A stretch of 64,000 bases of DNA from an uncultured Eubacterium sp. (GTDB lineage Bacteria; Bacillota; Clostridia; Lachnospirales; Lachnospiraceae): NCBI GenBank assembly GCA_934316845.1, contig CAKRDZ010000019.1, positions 4,355-68,354 of the forward strand, given 5' to 3'. The first letter of the stretch is position 1, and each line of letters opens with the position of its first letter. The notes under the pieces are model-generated. The model had not been told where the DNA came from and did no database searches. It saw only the letters and a program-made list of their open reading frames with translations. Below are positions 1 through 8,187 of the stretch, piece after piece. The position numbers and the translations under genes were made by a program.

Positions 1-256
1 CTCCGCTCTCACTTACGACGCCGTATGCCTCCGCATTTTCCCAGTGCTCCTGATATAGTGAATCCGGAAAATCATATTCTTCCGGTGTATGAACGATCTC
101 CGATTCAGCCGGCTTTCTAATCATAGAAATCCGGCAGCCATTATTATCAAATGGATCAATTTTAAAATCATAATAACTGTCGCTTCGGATTATCATTGGT
201 ATTATCGTGCCTTTCCACTTGTCTTTTGAAAGGGCAATGATTTCATATTTGTCCAT
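1..256 (-). CDS. GNAT-like acetyltransferase, N-terminal fragment (cut by window edge)
   Basis: An ATG with an AGGAGG-type site 8 bases upstream opens a frame that stays open to the left edge, about 85 codons. It begins MDKYEIIALSKDKWKG and continues through IRSDSYYDF. From memory this opening resembles short GNAT-family acetyltransferases of clostridia that begin with a MDKYEII-type strand. The acetyl-CoA-binding motif would lie outside the window, so the family call is tentative. It is the last visible gene of a minus-strand run of small enzymes. Confidence 0.5.
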   Translation of the reverse strand, partial: MDKYEIIALSKDKWKGTIIPMIIRSDSYYDFKIDPFDNNGCRISMIRKPAESEIVHTPEEYDFPDSLYQEHWENAEAYGVVSESG

Positions 257-324
257 ATAGACGCTCCTCCTGTAATTTATAATTGTCATTCCTATGCAAT
301 GAGACGGTTCGTAATATTTTTAGG

Positions 325-360
325 AAATTCCAACTTTTTTATTTTTACAAATTGGAATTT
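325..360 (-). terminator. Hairpin after the histidine phosphatase gene
   Basis: A 9-bp inverted repeat (AAATTCCAA / TTGGAATTT) with an AT-rich loop lies directly after the stop codon of the phosphatase gene. The T run is better on the plus strand than on the minus strand, so it may act in both directions or only weakly. Confidence 0.45.
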
Positions 361-361
361 T

Positions 362-976
362 TTAGTTTACTGCGGATAGCAAGAAATCGATTTTGTTTTC
401 AACTTCAAATTTCATTGTGTCCATATCTAAAATATGGACACTGCAATTCGCTACCTTATAAATATGACTTTGGTTGTTCCATTCTATTCCGTTTACCAGA
501 TGGTAAATAATATTGATTACTCCGCCGTGAGTTACTATCAAAATATTATCATTCGTATTTTTGCTTTTTTCAACAAATTCATCAAACCAGCTTCTAATTC
601 GCGCAAAGAAATCACTGGGGCTTTCTCCATTTGGGTATGCTTCATCCATTTTTAATGAGCTAAAAAAGAGGCCAGGATACTGCTTAAGAGCTTCCTCATT
701 AAGCATACCTGCTAAATCGCCATTATTCATTTCTCTCAGGCGATACTCTTGTTGGATTGGTAAGCCTAATTCAGCAGATATAAAACGAGCAGTGGATATG
801 GTTCTTGGTAAATCACTTGCAATAATCCGCTGAATGTGATATTCCTGACTGTTTTCTTTCATGTGATTGGCCAATTGCTTTGCTTGTTCAATCCCTTCTG
901 GGATTAAGTCTATTTTACTCCATCCGCCACGGTATTTATTGTCATCTTTTCCATGCCTGACAAAAATGACTTTCAT
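362..976 (-). CDS. Histidine phosphatase family protein (phosphoglycerate-mutase-like)
   Basis: A 204-residue protein starting MKVIFVRHGK, the RHG phosphohistidine motif of the histidine phosphatase superfamily; the second catalytic histidine is in VTHGGVIN about 150 residues later. Family members remove phosphate from sugar phosphates, nucleotides or proteins; the substrate here cannot be read from sequence. The start was chosen at the ATG eight bases after GGAGG; an in-frame ATG five codons earlier has no such site. The position after RHG is K instead of the frequent E/Q of mutases, which favours a phosphatase over a glycolytic mutase. It is probably cytoplasmic, since no signal peptide is visible. 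Confidence 0.85.
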   Translation of the reverse strand: MKVIFVRHGKDDNKYRGGWSKIDLIPEGIEQAKQLANHMKENSQEYHIQRIIASDLPRTISTARFISAELGLPIQQEYRLREMNNGDLAGMLNEEALKQYPGLFFSSLKMDEAYPNGESPSDFFARIRSWFDEFVEKSKNTNDNILIVTHGGVINIIYHLVNGIEWNNQSHIYKVANCSVHILDMDTMKFEVENKIDFLLSAVN

Positions 977-1020
977 GATAAGGTCCTCCACAAATTCCGA
1001 TTTGTTTAATTTTCAAAAAC

Positions 1021-1037
1021 GGAATCCTTTCTATTCC
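1021..1037 (-). terminator. Weak hairpin between small genes
   Basis: GGAAT / ATTCC inverted repeat followed on the minus strand by a short T run (TTTTTG), placed 40 bases after the stop of the 59-residue gene. The stem is only 5 bp, so termination is uncertain. Confidence 0.3.
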
Positions 1038-1076
1038 ACTGTTTTTTATCACCATACTATTGCTTCCGTATTAAAA

Positions 1077-1256
1077 TTATCTATAATATCTTCTTATACG
1101 ACAATCTCCGCTATCATTAAACTCCTCTATCTCATATCGCACCGGACCGTCCTCATATATTTGAGCATAGAGTAAACTCAGCTTTTCTGTCCTTCCGCAA
1201 ACTTCAGTCCACTCATCGGATAAATCAATTTCAAAATTTGCCAACTGCAGTCTCAC
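1077..1256 (-). CDS. Small hypothetical protein, 59 aa, GTG start
   Basis: A 59-codon frame opening with GTG inside the stop region of the upstream pyrophosphatase-like gene (ATGTGA overlap), the layout of translational coupling. It begins VRLQLANFEIDLSDEW and ends DCRIRRYYR; it is rich in acidic residues and has no membrane segment. I do not recognise a family. The overlap with the upstream stop and the lack of any other explanation for the gap support it as a real small gene. It could instead be a degraded tail of a longer protein. Confidence 0.5.
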   Translation of the reverse strand: MRLQLANFEIDLSDEWTEVCGRTEKLSLLYAQIYEDGPVRYEIEEFNDSGDCRIRRYYR

Positions 1257-1576
1257 ATTCTAATTTCCGAGTCGAAGTACTGTTCCTGAAAATAAGTTTT
1301 CTCCCTGATTTCTTCCTTTGTAAATGTCATTCCTTTCGGAGCTACAACCCATTTTTCTTCAATATCATCATATCTATGAATAATCGCAATTATTATCCCT
1401 GTATATTCCTGAACCGGTTCATCCAATCCTAACAAATAAGCATCTTGTTCTTCTCCATCAGGCGCAATCATCCCTTCTATGTATCCATAGTTAATCGGAT
1501 AATATATATCTTTATGCTTAGGATGATAGCTTCCCATCGGTCTATCTACTTTTACCGTTACTATATTGCCAATCAT
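1253..1576 (-). CDS. Inorganic-pyrophosphatase-like protein, 107 aa
   Basis: The segment VDRPMGSYHPKHKDIYYPINYGYIEG and APDGEEQDAYLLG follow the family-I inorganic pyrophosphatase pattern (NYGYIEG, then DGxxxDAY with metal-binding aspartates). The protein is much shorter than classic soluble pyrophosphatases (about 175 residues), so it is a compact member and its true substrate may be another phosphate ester. The start is the ATG six bases after GGAGG; an earlier in-frame ATG lacks a site. The stop overlaps the start of the following 59-residue gene. Confidence 0.75.
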   Translation of the reverse strand: MIGNIVTVKVDRPMGSYHPKHKDIYYPINYGYIEGMIAPDGEEQDAYLLGLDEPVQEYTGIIIAIIHRYDDIEEKWVVAPKGMTFTKEEIREKTYFQEQYFDSEIRM

Positions 1577-1621
1577 ATAAACCTCCGCACATTCCATTTT
1601 TCCAACTAACACTAATAAAAA

Positions 1622-1954
1622 TCACTCTTCGATTTCTATTTCATCAATCGCTTCAATCCGCAAAAGTTTCGTTACCTGCTTATTCTTTTTATCCGTATAA
1701 CAGATCTTCATCCATTCATCATCTGCATCCAAAATCATGCAGGACAATTCTGTTTTTCCTGCGAAATTCAGAATAGCCTCCGACTTAATAGTACATTGTT
1801 CACCTACAAGATCATCAATCAACTGCGACATATAATTATCCCCTTTCTGCTTTTTCTCCAATCGTTTTACTTTTGATTCCAGCCGCTTTACCTTTCCCGG
1901 ATATGCTGAATAGCAAAGCAGCAAAACCAATGCTATAATTCCACAATATTCCAT
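1622..1954 (-). CDS. Hypothetical protein with N-terminal membrane segment and short coiled coil
   Basis: A 110-residue protein. Residues 5-20 (IIALVLLLCYSAY) form one hydrophobic segment, followed by a repeated VKRLESKVKRLEKK helix typical of a short coiled coil, then a compact acidic domain (residues 42-110) with alternating hydrophobic strands and no cysteines besides two. AAGGAG lies six bases before the ATG. This architecture is common among small Firmicutes proteins of unknown function. It probably sits on the membrane with the C-terminal domain in the cytoplasm; no function is assigned. Confidence 0.7.
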   Translation of the reverse strand: MEYCGIIALVLLLCYSAYPGKVKRLESKVKRLEKKQKGDNYMSQLIDDLVGEQCTIKSEAILNFAGKTELSCMILDADDEWMKICYTDKKNKQVTKLLRIEAIDEIEIEE

Positions 1955-1985
1955 AGTTTTCTCCTTTTCTTCTCATAACCGAAGA

Positions 1986-2393
1986 TTATTTAAATCTGCT
2001 GTGCCCCCACCACTCCGGTATTAATTCAATTAATCTCACCGTTTTTCTTGTTTCATAATCCATTAAAATCTCAATATCACCACTTTCTTTATCCAGCTGC
2101 ATCATATATTCCCGGCATGCTCCACAGGGTGCTCCCACACTGCCGTCTTCAACGACCGCAACCATTTTATCTATTTTACTTTCTCCATTTGTAATCATAT
2201 TTGCAATCGCATTTCTTTCTGCACACATTCCTAACGTGCTCGCGGTATCTATGCATACACCAACATATATATTTCCACTTTTCGTTAATATCGCTGCTGC
2301 AACGCCTCCTGCTTCAATAAACGGAGAGACCTCTCTTGCATTTTGAACTTCTCTTGCCTTATCATACATAATTTTCCAAATGTCTTTTTCCAT
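1986..2393 (-). CDS. Cytidine deaminase family protein
   Basis: Zinc-deaminase motifs are intact: CAER (proton-shuttling Glu after the first ligand Cys, in MCAERNAIAN) and PCGACRE (the two further zinc cysteines). Length (135 aa) matches homotetrameric cytidine/blasticidin-type deaminases, which convert cytidine or related nucleosides to the uridine form. The C-terminus (IPEWWGH) differs from the usual housekeeping Cdd, so a nucleoside-analogue or specialised deaminase is possible. The start is the second in-frame ATG, six bases after GAGG. The first codons overlap the 3' end of the upstream hydrolase gene by 32 bases. Confidence 0.85.
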   Translation of the reverse strand: MEKDIWKIMYDKAREVQNAREVSPFIEAGGVAAAILTKSGNIYVGVCIDTASTLGMCAERNAIANMITNGESKIDKMVAVVEDGSVGAPCGACREYMMQLDKESGDIEILMDYETRKTVRLIELIPEWWGHSRFK

Positions 2394-3174
2394 ATTTTTC
2401 CTCGCTTTCAACTACTGCATATACACCATAATGATCACTTGCACATAAATCAATTTCGGAATACACTTTTGTTCCAAAAACATCACATTCAACTAATCTC
2501 GGAAATTCAACCGGATATGTATTTCTTAAAAATATGCGATCAAATCTTTGATTTATTTCTATTGTATTTTCATGAAATCTTGGATTATTTTGAAAGTCTA
2601 ACGTGCTTTTTACTGTCACACCACTCACCTGAGCCGATGCTAATGCCAAGTCATAGTAACATGGATTCGCCTCAGTTTCGTACAACGAGCATTCTCCCTT
2701 CAGCATTCGAAATACATTAGAATCGTTACCGCTATTAAAATCTCCCAAAATAAAAACATAATCACAATTTTTTTCAGCAAGTCCGGAAACGATTTTTGAA
2801 ATATATTTTTCGCGCTTAATAACACTATCCCATGGCAGGTGCGTATTCACTATTCCCAATGTTTTCAAATTGTACTGAATGGCAGCATATTGTGCATTGA
2901 CATCTGTCCAATCTTCCTTTTTAATAATTGGATAGGTGCTAAGCACACAAATGCCCTCCTCATTATTTTCATAGTTAATAAAATAACAACTCATCTCCAG
3001 TTTATCTGCAAGTTCATAAGCCATTGTTTTATCTTTTACCTCTTGTAAACATAAAATATCCGGTTTTATCTTTTGTATTTCCTTTACTATGCACTCGGCC
3101 CGAAAAGGCATACCATCATCACTATTCCAAATATTATATGTCGCCAAACATAATCTTTTTTCACATTTCCTCAC
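2362..3174 (-). CDS. Endonuclease/exonuclease/phosphatase (EEP) family hydrolase
   Basis: The signature residues of the EEP fold appear in order: ATYNIWN, LCLQEV (metal-binding Glu), GDFNS (catalytic Asp/Asn) and SDHYGVY (catalytic His near the end). Such enzymes hydrolyse phosphodiesters in nucleic acids, phospholipids or inositol phosphates. The best start is a GTG seven bases after GAGGGG (270 aa); an upstream ATG would extend it by 18 residues and overlap the preceding gene. No signal peptide is visible, so it is probably cytoplasmic. Confidence 0.82.
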   Translation of the reverse strand: MRKCEKRLCLATYNIWNSDDGMPFRAECIVKEIQKIKPDILCLQEVKDKTMAYELADKLEMSCYFINYENNEEGICVLSTYPIIKKEDWTDVNAQYAAIQYNLKTLGIVNTHLPWDSVIKREKYISKIVSGLAEKNCDYVFILGDFNSGNDSNVFRMLKGECSLYETEANPCYYDLALASAQVSGVTVKSTLDFQNNPRFHENTIEINQRFDRIFLRNTYPVEFPRLVECDVFGTKVYSEIDLCASDHYGVYAVVESEEKYGKRHLENYV

Positions 3175-3209
3175 TATATATCCCCTCTCCTCCATAACCA
3201 ATTCCATTT

Positions 3210-3998
3210 CTAAGCATTTACAACACAAATTTCCAAGTCCCGAATTTTGTCACCCACATCTTCCGGGCAATGAGCATCCGATGAAGTAATAATTTTCACA
3301 TGATTTTTCTTCAATGCCCGAAGTAATTCGCGCTCCATTCCCAACGGAGAAGTTCCGGGACATCTTCTGGCTGCCCCGCTATTTTGATCTGCATACATAT
3401 TACTATTTGAAAGTTCCTTTGCTAACCTTTTATAATAACCGGAAAGCGAAAAAGATGGTCTGTGTCCAAATAATTTTATGGCATCCGGGTGACCAATACC
3501 ATCAAACAATTTACTCTTTGCCAGCAATATAGAATCTTCAAAATAGGTGCGGTATATTTTATCTACATCCATTCCAATCCAGTGTTCCGGCTTATGGTCA
3601 AAGGCGAAATCATCCACAAAATGAACGCTCCCTAACAAGAAATCAAAGCCTTTGTTTTTCGTCATTTTTTCAATAAATGCCTCCTGCTCTTTAAAGTAAC
3701 ATATTTCAAGTCCAAACTTTATCGTAACAGGATATTTTTGTTTTCTTACTTTTTCAATCAGTTCAAAATACTCTGGCAGCTTATGTTTTCCGGCTTTTCT
3801 TTGAAACCACTCATCCACAAACTTACTGTATGCACATACAGAACGGTACATTGGTCTAAATTCTTCAAATAGGTAGCAGTGTTCGAGCAAACGGATTTCA
3901 TCCACCTGCCTCTCTACTGCCTTGTCTACAAATTGTTGGATCCATTCTAATGAGTAATCTCCCCGCTCAATATGAATATGACCATCTACCCTTCGCAT
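3210..3998 (-). CDS. PHP-domain phosphoesterase (histidinol-phosphatase-like)
   Basis: Metal-binding motifs of PHP phosphoesterases are visible in order: DGHIH near the N-terminus, FGLEI, GSVH, GHPD and SDAH near the C-terminus. Length (262 aa) fits stand-alone histidinol-phosphate phosphatases (HisK type), but no other histidine gene lies nearby, so the substrate is open. Start ATG follows GGGAG and sits one base after the TGA of the upstream zinc-ribbon gene, which indicates coupled translation. Confidence 0.85.
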   Translation of the reverse strand: MRRVDGHIHIERGDYSLEWIQQFVDKAVERQVDEIRLLEHCYLFEEFRPMYRSVCAYSKFVDEWFQRKAGKHKLPEYFELIEKVRKQKYPVTIKFGLEICYFKEQEAFIEKMTKNKGFDFLLGSVHFVDDFAFDHKPEHWIGMDVDKIYRTYFEDSILLAKSKLFDGIGHPDAIKLFGHRPSFSLSGYYKRLAKELSNSNMYADQNSGAARRCPGTSPLGMERELLRALKKNHVKIITSSDAHCPEDVGDKIRDLEICVVNA

Positions 3999-3999
3999 A

Positions 4000-4224
4000 T
4001 CATTCTCCCGGACTGCTGGAAATCACCTTGCCGGTATTCCAAAGTGTAACTGCCCTTTTCACAGCCTCCAGCCGCTCTTCCTCGGAATGAAAATCAATCG
4101 TCACCGAATGACATCCGCACTCCAGACACATCACATAATAGCCACAACCACATTCCTCTTCCAACAATGCGCCGCCCTCACACAGCGGACAGTCGCTGAT
4201 CTCTAACATTTCTTCGATATTCAT
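4000..4224 (-). CDS. Lar-like zinc-ribbon small protein
   Basis: A 74-residue protein with the ribbon CPLCEGG ... CGCGYYVMCLECG, followed by an acidic helix and AVTLWNTGK. The CxxC ... CxxCG plus a W-N ending recalls the short Lar family ('restriction alleviation') found on phages and islands. AAAGGAAT lies seven bases upstream of the ATG. It heads the packed phosphoesterase run and ends just before the PHP gene. Function is not established outside the Lar prototype. Confidence 0.55.
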   Translation of the reverse strand: MNIEEMLEISDCPLCEGGALLEEECGCGYYVMCLECGCHSVTIDFHSEEERLEAVKRAVTLWNTGKVISSSPGE

Positions 4225-4279
4225 ATTCTTATTCCTTTCTTTTTGACCTATTTTAATTTTTCCTCCCAAAACCACCACA

Positions 4280-4299
4280 GGGCGCTGCACGCAGCGCCC
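4280..4299 (-). terminator. Hairpin after the TagB-DUF115 gene
   Basis: A perfect 9-bp GC-rich inverted repeat with a two-base centre lies 11 bases after the stop codon of the last polysaccharide gene. Only a short interrupted T stretch follows on the minus strand. It plausibly ends the 30-kb cluster transcript. Confidence 0.5.
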
Positions 4300-4310
4300 C
4301 ATTCCTGCTA

Positions 4311-6368
4311 TTATTTTACAAAATCATCCAAATCCACGCGGTCAAACACTTCCAATGCGCCCCCGCGGGTGGCGTTGAAAATCTTCACATGGTGTTTGAT
4401 GGCATGTTCTTTTAAAAGGGTGTACGCATTCAGCGAGCCATCCAGGAAATACTTCTCATAATCGTCGCTCTGGATACCAAGACGGCGCATGCGGTCTACA
4501 ATCTTTTTGGCATCCCGCTGCTTCAATTTGTCGTCCGTATAACCGTTGATAAAATGCGTATTTCCGGTAAAGGTCGAGGTGCAGTCGCAGCCGATCAGAT
4601 AAATCTCGGAAAATCCCATGTAAACCGCCATCTCGATCATCAGCGACATTACCGTCGAACCGGACGGAATGTAGTATGCCAGCGGAGACCGTTTTACTTT
4701 GTACTTATCTTTTGCGATATTATACAAAATAACCGGATTTTTCGGCTTCTCACGGAAAATGTTATACGTCGTAATATTGGTAAATAATGGAATATTCCCA
4801 ATTGCCTCGTTGATCTCCTCACTCTGGAATTTCGCACAGATGCGGTCGATCAGGAAATAATAATCCGGACGCCATGTCGTCTGGTCAAATGCTTTTGTCA
4901 CAAGGTTACAGCCAAAGGTGATCTCGCCATTTTTCTGGAGGCCTTCCAGATCGGAAAGGCGCATACTCGGACCATTTCCAACGAGAAAACAACGCTGTCC
5001 CTTGTGCTTGTTTTTGTAAGAATATAAAAGTTTGCTGTTTGCCGTACGGCAAAGTCCCATACAACGGAGCATACCGGAAAAGGCAATATAGCCGTCACGA
5101 AAACTCTTACGGATGACATTTTTGGTATGGATAACCCATTTGTAAAAACGGAATGCCGGCCCCAGGTCGGTTTTTATCGTCTTTTCGATAACACGGCGTG
5201 CTGCATGGGCATCGTCAAGATAATTAAATTTTTCCGTAAAGGCTTTGTATTTCTCGTCGTATGTGAAATTGGCAAACTGATCTAAAATAGCCTTTACAAG
5301 GTCATCCTGTGTCTTTACGATCGGACCGGGCAGTTCGTTGATATCAAAATAAAAATCGCGGATCTCACCCTGATATTCATCGAGATCATACATATAAAAT
5401 ACCATCGGGCGCTTCAAGTCTCCATAATCAAACATCGTCGAAGAATAATCCGTGATCATAAGGTCACTGATGATGTACAGATCATTGACATCATCGACCA
5501 GCGTTACGTCGATCACGCCCGGCACATCATTTGCCACATCTTTAAATCCAATCTGATGGTGCGCGCGGAACAAAAGGACGTATTCGTCGCCGAGCTGCTG
5601 CATCAGTTTATTAAAATCAAGTTCTGTATTGTACTGGAATCCTTCGCCCTTTTTAAACTGGTTATCGCGCCAGGTCGGCGTGTACAGGATCACTTTCTTT
5701 CCTTCCAGTACTCCGATCTCTTCCTTGATGCGTTTGACATCCTCTTCGGTAAATTTAAAGAGCGCATCGTTTCGCGGATAACCTGTTTCCAAAATGATAT
5801 CCTCTTTATGACTCTTATCAAGACGGAACGAGGAGATCATCTTTTCGCTGTAAAAACGGGATGGCGAGATAAGATAATCCATCTTGCGCCCCTTGATGTA
5901 ATATTTTTTGTGCATTTCTGCCAGGGACTGTCTCGGATCCACCTCAAACTGAATATCGTTTCCAAGACGCTTTAACGGCGTTCCGTGCCAGGTTTCAACA
6001 TACACCTGATGCGGACGCGGGATCAGATAATTCGGCAGAGCCACATTGTTAAACCAGTATTTTGCTTTCGCATAAAGGATAAATGCCGAGCGGGAATCCT
6101 TTTTTACGACACGAGTATGCCGGCGCACTTTCAAATCCCTATGCGCCTCCACATCATTTACGATCCATACAAAACGAAAATCACGGTATCTTTCATCCTG
6201 CATCAATTCTTCATAGATAGCGCGCAAGTTTCCGCCACAGCGTTTTCCGCTAAACGCCTCAAAGACGATCAAATGTTCATTTAAAATCGGATGGGTAAAA
6301 CACTGCCACCAAAATTTCAATCGTTTCTTCAAAAACCGCTTATTTTTATTTGAAAGTAAGCCACTCAT
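4311..6368 (-). CDS. CDP-glycerol glycerophosphotransferase (TagB/TagF type) fused to DUF115 domain
   Basis: 685 residues. Residues 30-395 carry the TagB/TagF pattern: WHGTPLKRLG (about 127), GYPRND (196), TPTWRDN (230), HHQIG and TDYSSTMFDY (306). These enzymes transfer glycerol- or ribitol-phosphate from CDP-polyols onto a lipid-linked acceptor at the inner membrane face. From residue 455 a second domain starts with CFLVGNGPS, followed by PDYYFLIDR and IYLIGCDCTST, the DUF115 (MAF/MptE-like) pattern seen in flagellin- and surface-glycan modifying proteins. It is the last gene of the cluster, 13 bases after tarJ. The fusion suggests polyol-phosphate transfer coupled to a second glycan step. 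Confidence 0.85.
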   Translation of the reverse strand: MSGLLSNKNKRFLKKRLKFWWQCFTHPILNEHLIVFEAFSGKRCGGNLRAIYEELMQDERYRDFRFVWIVNDVEAHRDLKVRRHTRVVKKDSRSAFILYAKAKYWFNNVALPNYLIPRPHQVYVETWHGTPLKRLGNDIQFEVDPRQSLAEMHKKYYIKGRKMDYLISPSRFYSEKMISSFRLDKSHKEDIILETGYPRNDALFKFTEEDVKRIKEEIGVLEGKKVILYTPTWRDNQFKKGEGFQYNTELDFNKLMQQLGDEYVLLFRAHHQIGFKDVANDVPGVIDVTLVDDVNDLYIISDLMITDYSSTMFDYGDLKRPMVFYMYDLDEYQGEIRDFYFDINELPGPIVKTQDDLVKAILDQFANFTYDEKYKAFTEKFNYLDDAHAARRVIEKTIKTDLGPAFRFYKWVIHTKNVIRKSFRDGYIAFSGMLRCMGLCRTANSKLLYSYKNKHKGQRCFLVGNGPSMRLSDLEGLQKNGEITFGCNLVTKAFDQTTWRPDYYFLIDRICAKFQSEEINEAIGNIPLFTNITTYNIFREKPKNPVILYNIAKDKYKVKRSPLAYYIPSGSTVMSLMIEMAVYMGFSEIYLIGCDCTSTFTGNTHFINGYTDDKLKQRDAKKIVDRMRRLGIQSDDYEKYFLDGSLNAYTLLKEHAIKHHVKIFNATRGGALEVFDRVDLDDFVK

Positions 6369-6381
6369 AAATATCCTCCAA

Positions 6382-7404
6382 TTAACTCCATATCATAATG
6401 GTTTTTCCAAATTCTTTGTGTATATCGGCCTCAAAAGCCTTCCGCATATCGTCGATAGAACGTATTTTAAATACGCCGCCTACAATATTCTGCAAATACT
6501 CCGGAATCTCCGGATTGGTCTGATACAATTCAATCGTCTTGATAAAATCTTCTCTGCCGCTCCGGCTGCTGCCAAACATCCGAAGCCCTTTCTCAAGTAT
6601 CATACGTGTGTTGATCGAAACCGGATTTTCCGACACTCCCAAAATCGCGATCGTGCCTTCCGGCCGGATATAATCAATGATCTGATTGATCGCTTTGGGC
6701 GATCCCTCGCCGCCGACACATTCGATCGCATGATCGATCTGCAGTTCTTCCGGAATCCGGGAAACTACATATGTCTCATCGGCAAAGGTAAAATCTGACA
6801 ATTTGTCGCGATTTACACCAAAGATACATAATTTCGTATCCGGAAACATTGCTTTAAAAAATACGGCCGTGATATAACCTAAGTTTCCATCCCCCCAGAT
6901 ACCGACACATTCCCGCCGCTTATGAGCAATCTTGTCAAACCGGCTGAGAGCATGTACACTGACCGAAACAATCTCGGTAAATGCCGCAATAAGCGGATTA
7001 AGTTTTTCCGGGAGCCGCACCAGCCTGTCTCTGCGGATATCCACTACATCCTGCATAAAGCCGTCAAAACCACTTGCACGGAATTTGGAATCTCTGCGGT
7101 AATTTTCTGCAATGACCGAATCTTCGCTCATCGGGGTATTCGGAATCATTACTACTTTTTCGCCTGCCTGAAATTCTCCCTCCGGGTCATAGACCACCTG
7201 TCCGATCCCTTCGTGGATCAGCGCCATCGGTAATTTCCGGCGCAGAATATCTTCTGCACGCTTTCCCTGATAGTATCTCTGATCGGCGTTGCAGATGGAC
7301 AAGTAAGTTGGTCTGACAATCACCTTTCCGCTTGTCAGATCAATATCTGTAAATTCTACTTCAAATCGTCTGGGTGCCACCAGACGGTATACTGCGTTCA
7401 GCAT
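6382..7404 (-). CDS. tarJ: Ribulose-5-phosphate reductase (TarJ-like alcohol dehydrogenase)
   Basis: 340 residues of the zinc-containing medium-chain dehydrogenase family. An early cysteine motif (SICNADQRYYQG), HEGIGQV, and a Rossmann segment (GIWGDGNLGYITAVFF) are visible. TarJ reduces D-ribulose-5-phosphate with NADPH to D-ribitol-5-phosphate for CDP-ribitol formation. It directly follows the cytidylyltransferase gene (10-base gap), as in tarIJ operons of teichoic acid producers. Other polyol dehydrogenases share the fold, but the neighbour makes TarJ the best reading. Confidence 0.88.
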   Translation of the reverse strand: MLNAVYRLVAPRRFEVEFTDIDLTSGKVIVRPTYLSICNADQRYYQGKRAEDILRRKLPMALIHEGIGQVVYDPEGEFQAGEKVVMIPNTPMSEDSVIAENYRRDSKFRASGFDGFMQDVVDIRRDRLVRLPEKLNPLIAAFTEIVSVSVHALSRFDKIAHKRRECVGIWGDGNLGYITAVFFKAMFPDTKLCIFGVNRDKLSDFTFADETYVVSRIPEELQIDHAIECVGGEGSPKAINQIIDYIRPEGTIAILGVSENPVSINTRMILEKGLRMFGSSRSGREDFIKTIELYQTNPEIPEYLQNIVGGVFKIRSIDDMRKAFEADIHKEFGKTIMIWS

Positions 7405-7413
7405 AGTCTAATC

Positions 7414-8139
7414 TCATCCTTCCGATTTGTTGTTTTCTTCCCCTTTGATCAGAGCCTCTGCCACACGCAGATCGTAAGGATACGTAATCTTGATATTAAA
7501 TACCTCTCCGTCCACAATATGCACTTTCTCGCCCTTCATAACAAAAATCTTTGCCGCATCCGTCAAAAGTTCTTTTTCTTTCGGGCTGAGTGCCTGATAC
7601 AATTCGCGAAGTTTCAACGCTTTAAAGGTCTGTGGTGTCTGTCCCTGATACATTTTACGGCGCTCCGGAATATCGCTGATCACCACATTGTCTTCGCTGC
7701 AAACGATCGTATCGGTCGCTGCTACCGCGGTATCGCAGGCACCATATTCCTTTGCATAGCGGATATTTTCCTCTAAAATCCGCTGCGTCACAAAAGGACG
7801 AACCGAATCATGTGTGACAATGATCGTATTTTCATCGAGATTGCCTTCCTGCTCAATGTAAGCGATGGAATTCATAATCGTCTCATTCCTCGTCTCACCG
7901 CCTTCGAGAACCACAATTCTTTCCGTGTCTTTCATATATTTACGAACGAGGTTTTTGGTGTGCGTGATCCATTCGGTCGGACACAAAACCAGAACCTTTT
8001 CAAATTCGCTTTGCATGTAAAACTTTTCCAGTGTGTGGATCAAGATAGGCTTGTCTCCCACCAAAAGATACTGTTTTGGTTTTCCAATATTTCCCATACG
8101 GCTTCCAACACCACCGGCAAGTACTACTCCATAAATCAT
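7414..8139 (-). CDS. tarI: D-ribitol-5-phosphate cytidylyltransferase (TarI, IspD family)
   Basis: 241 residues with the IspD/TarI nucleotidyltransferase pattern: VLAGGVGSRMG, PKQYLLVGDKP, THDSVRPF and a C-terminal DGEVFNIKITYPYDL. It couples CTP with ribitol-5-phosphate to CDP-ribitol. The start is the ATG six bases after GGAGG; four codons upstream an in-frame ATG lacks correct spacing. IspD (MEP pathway) is the alternative, but the adjacent TarJ-type reductase and CDP-polyol polymerases favour TarI. Confidence 0.9.
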   Translation of the reverse strand: MIYGVVLAGGVGSRMGNIGKPKQYLLVGDKPILIHTLEKFYMQSEFEKVLVLCPTEWITHTKNLVRKYMKDTERIVVLEGGETRNETIMNSIAYIEQEGNLDENTIIVTHDSVRPFVTQRILEENIRYAKEYGACDTAVAATDTIVCSEDNVVISDIPERRKMYQGQTPQTFKALKLRELYQALSPKEKELLTDAAKIFVMKGEKVHIVDGEVFNIKITYPYDLRVAEALIKGEENNKSEG

Positions 8140-8187
8140 AACTTCCTCCATTCCACCAGAATAGCAGCTGCAAAATTTCTGATGTAT

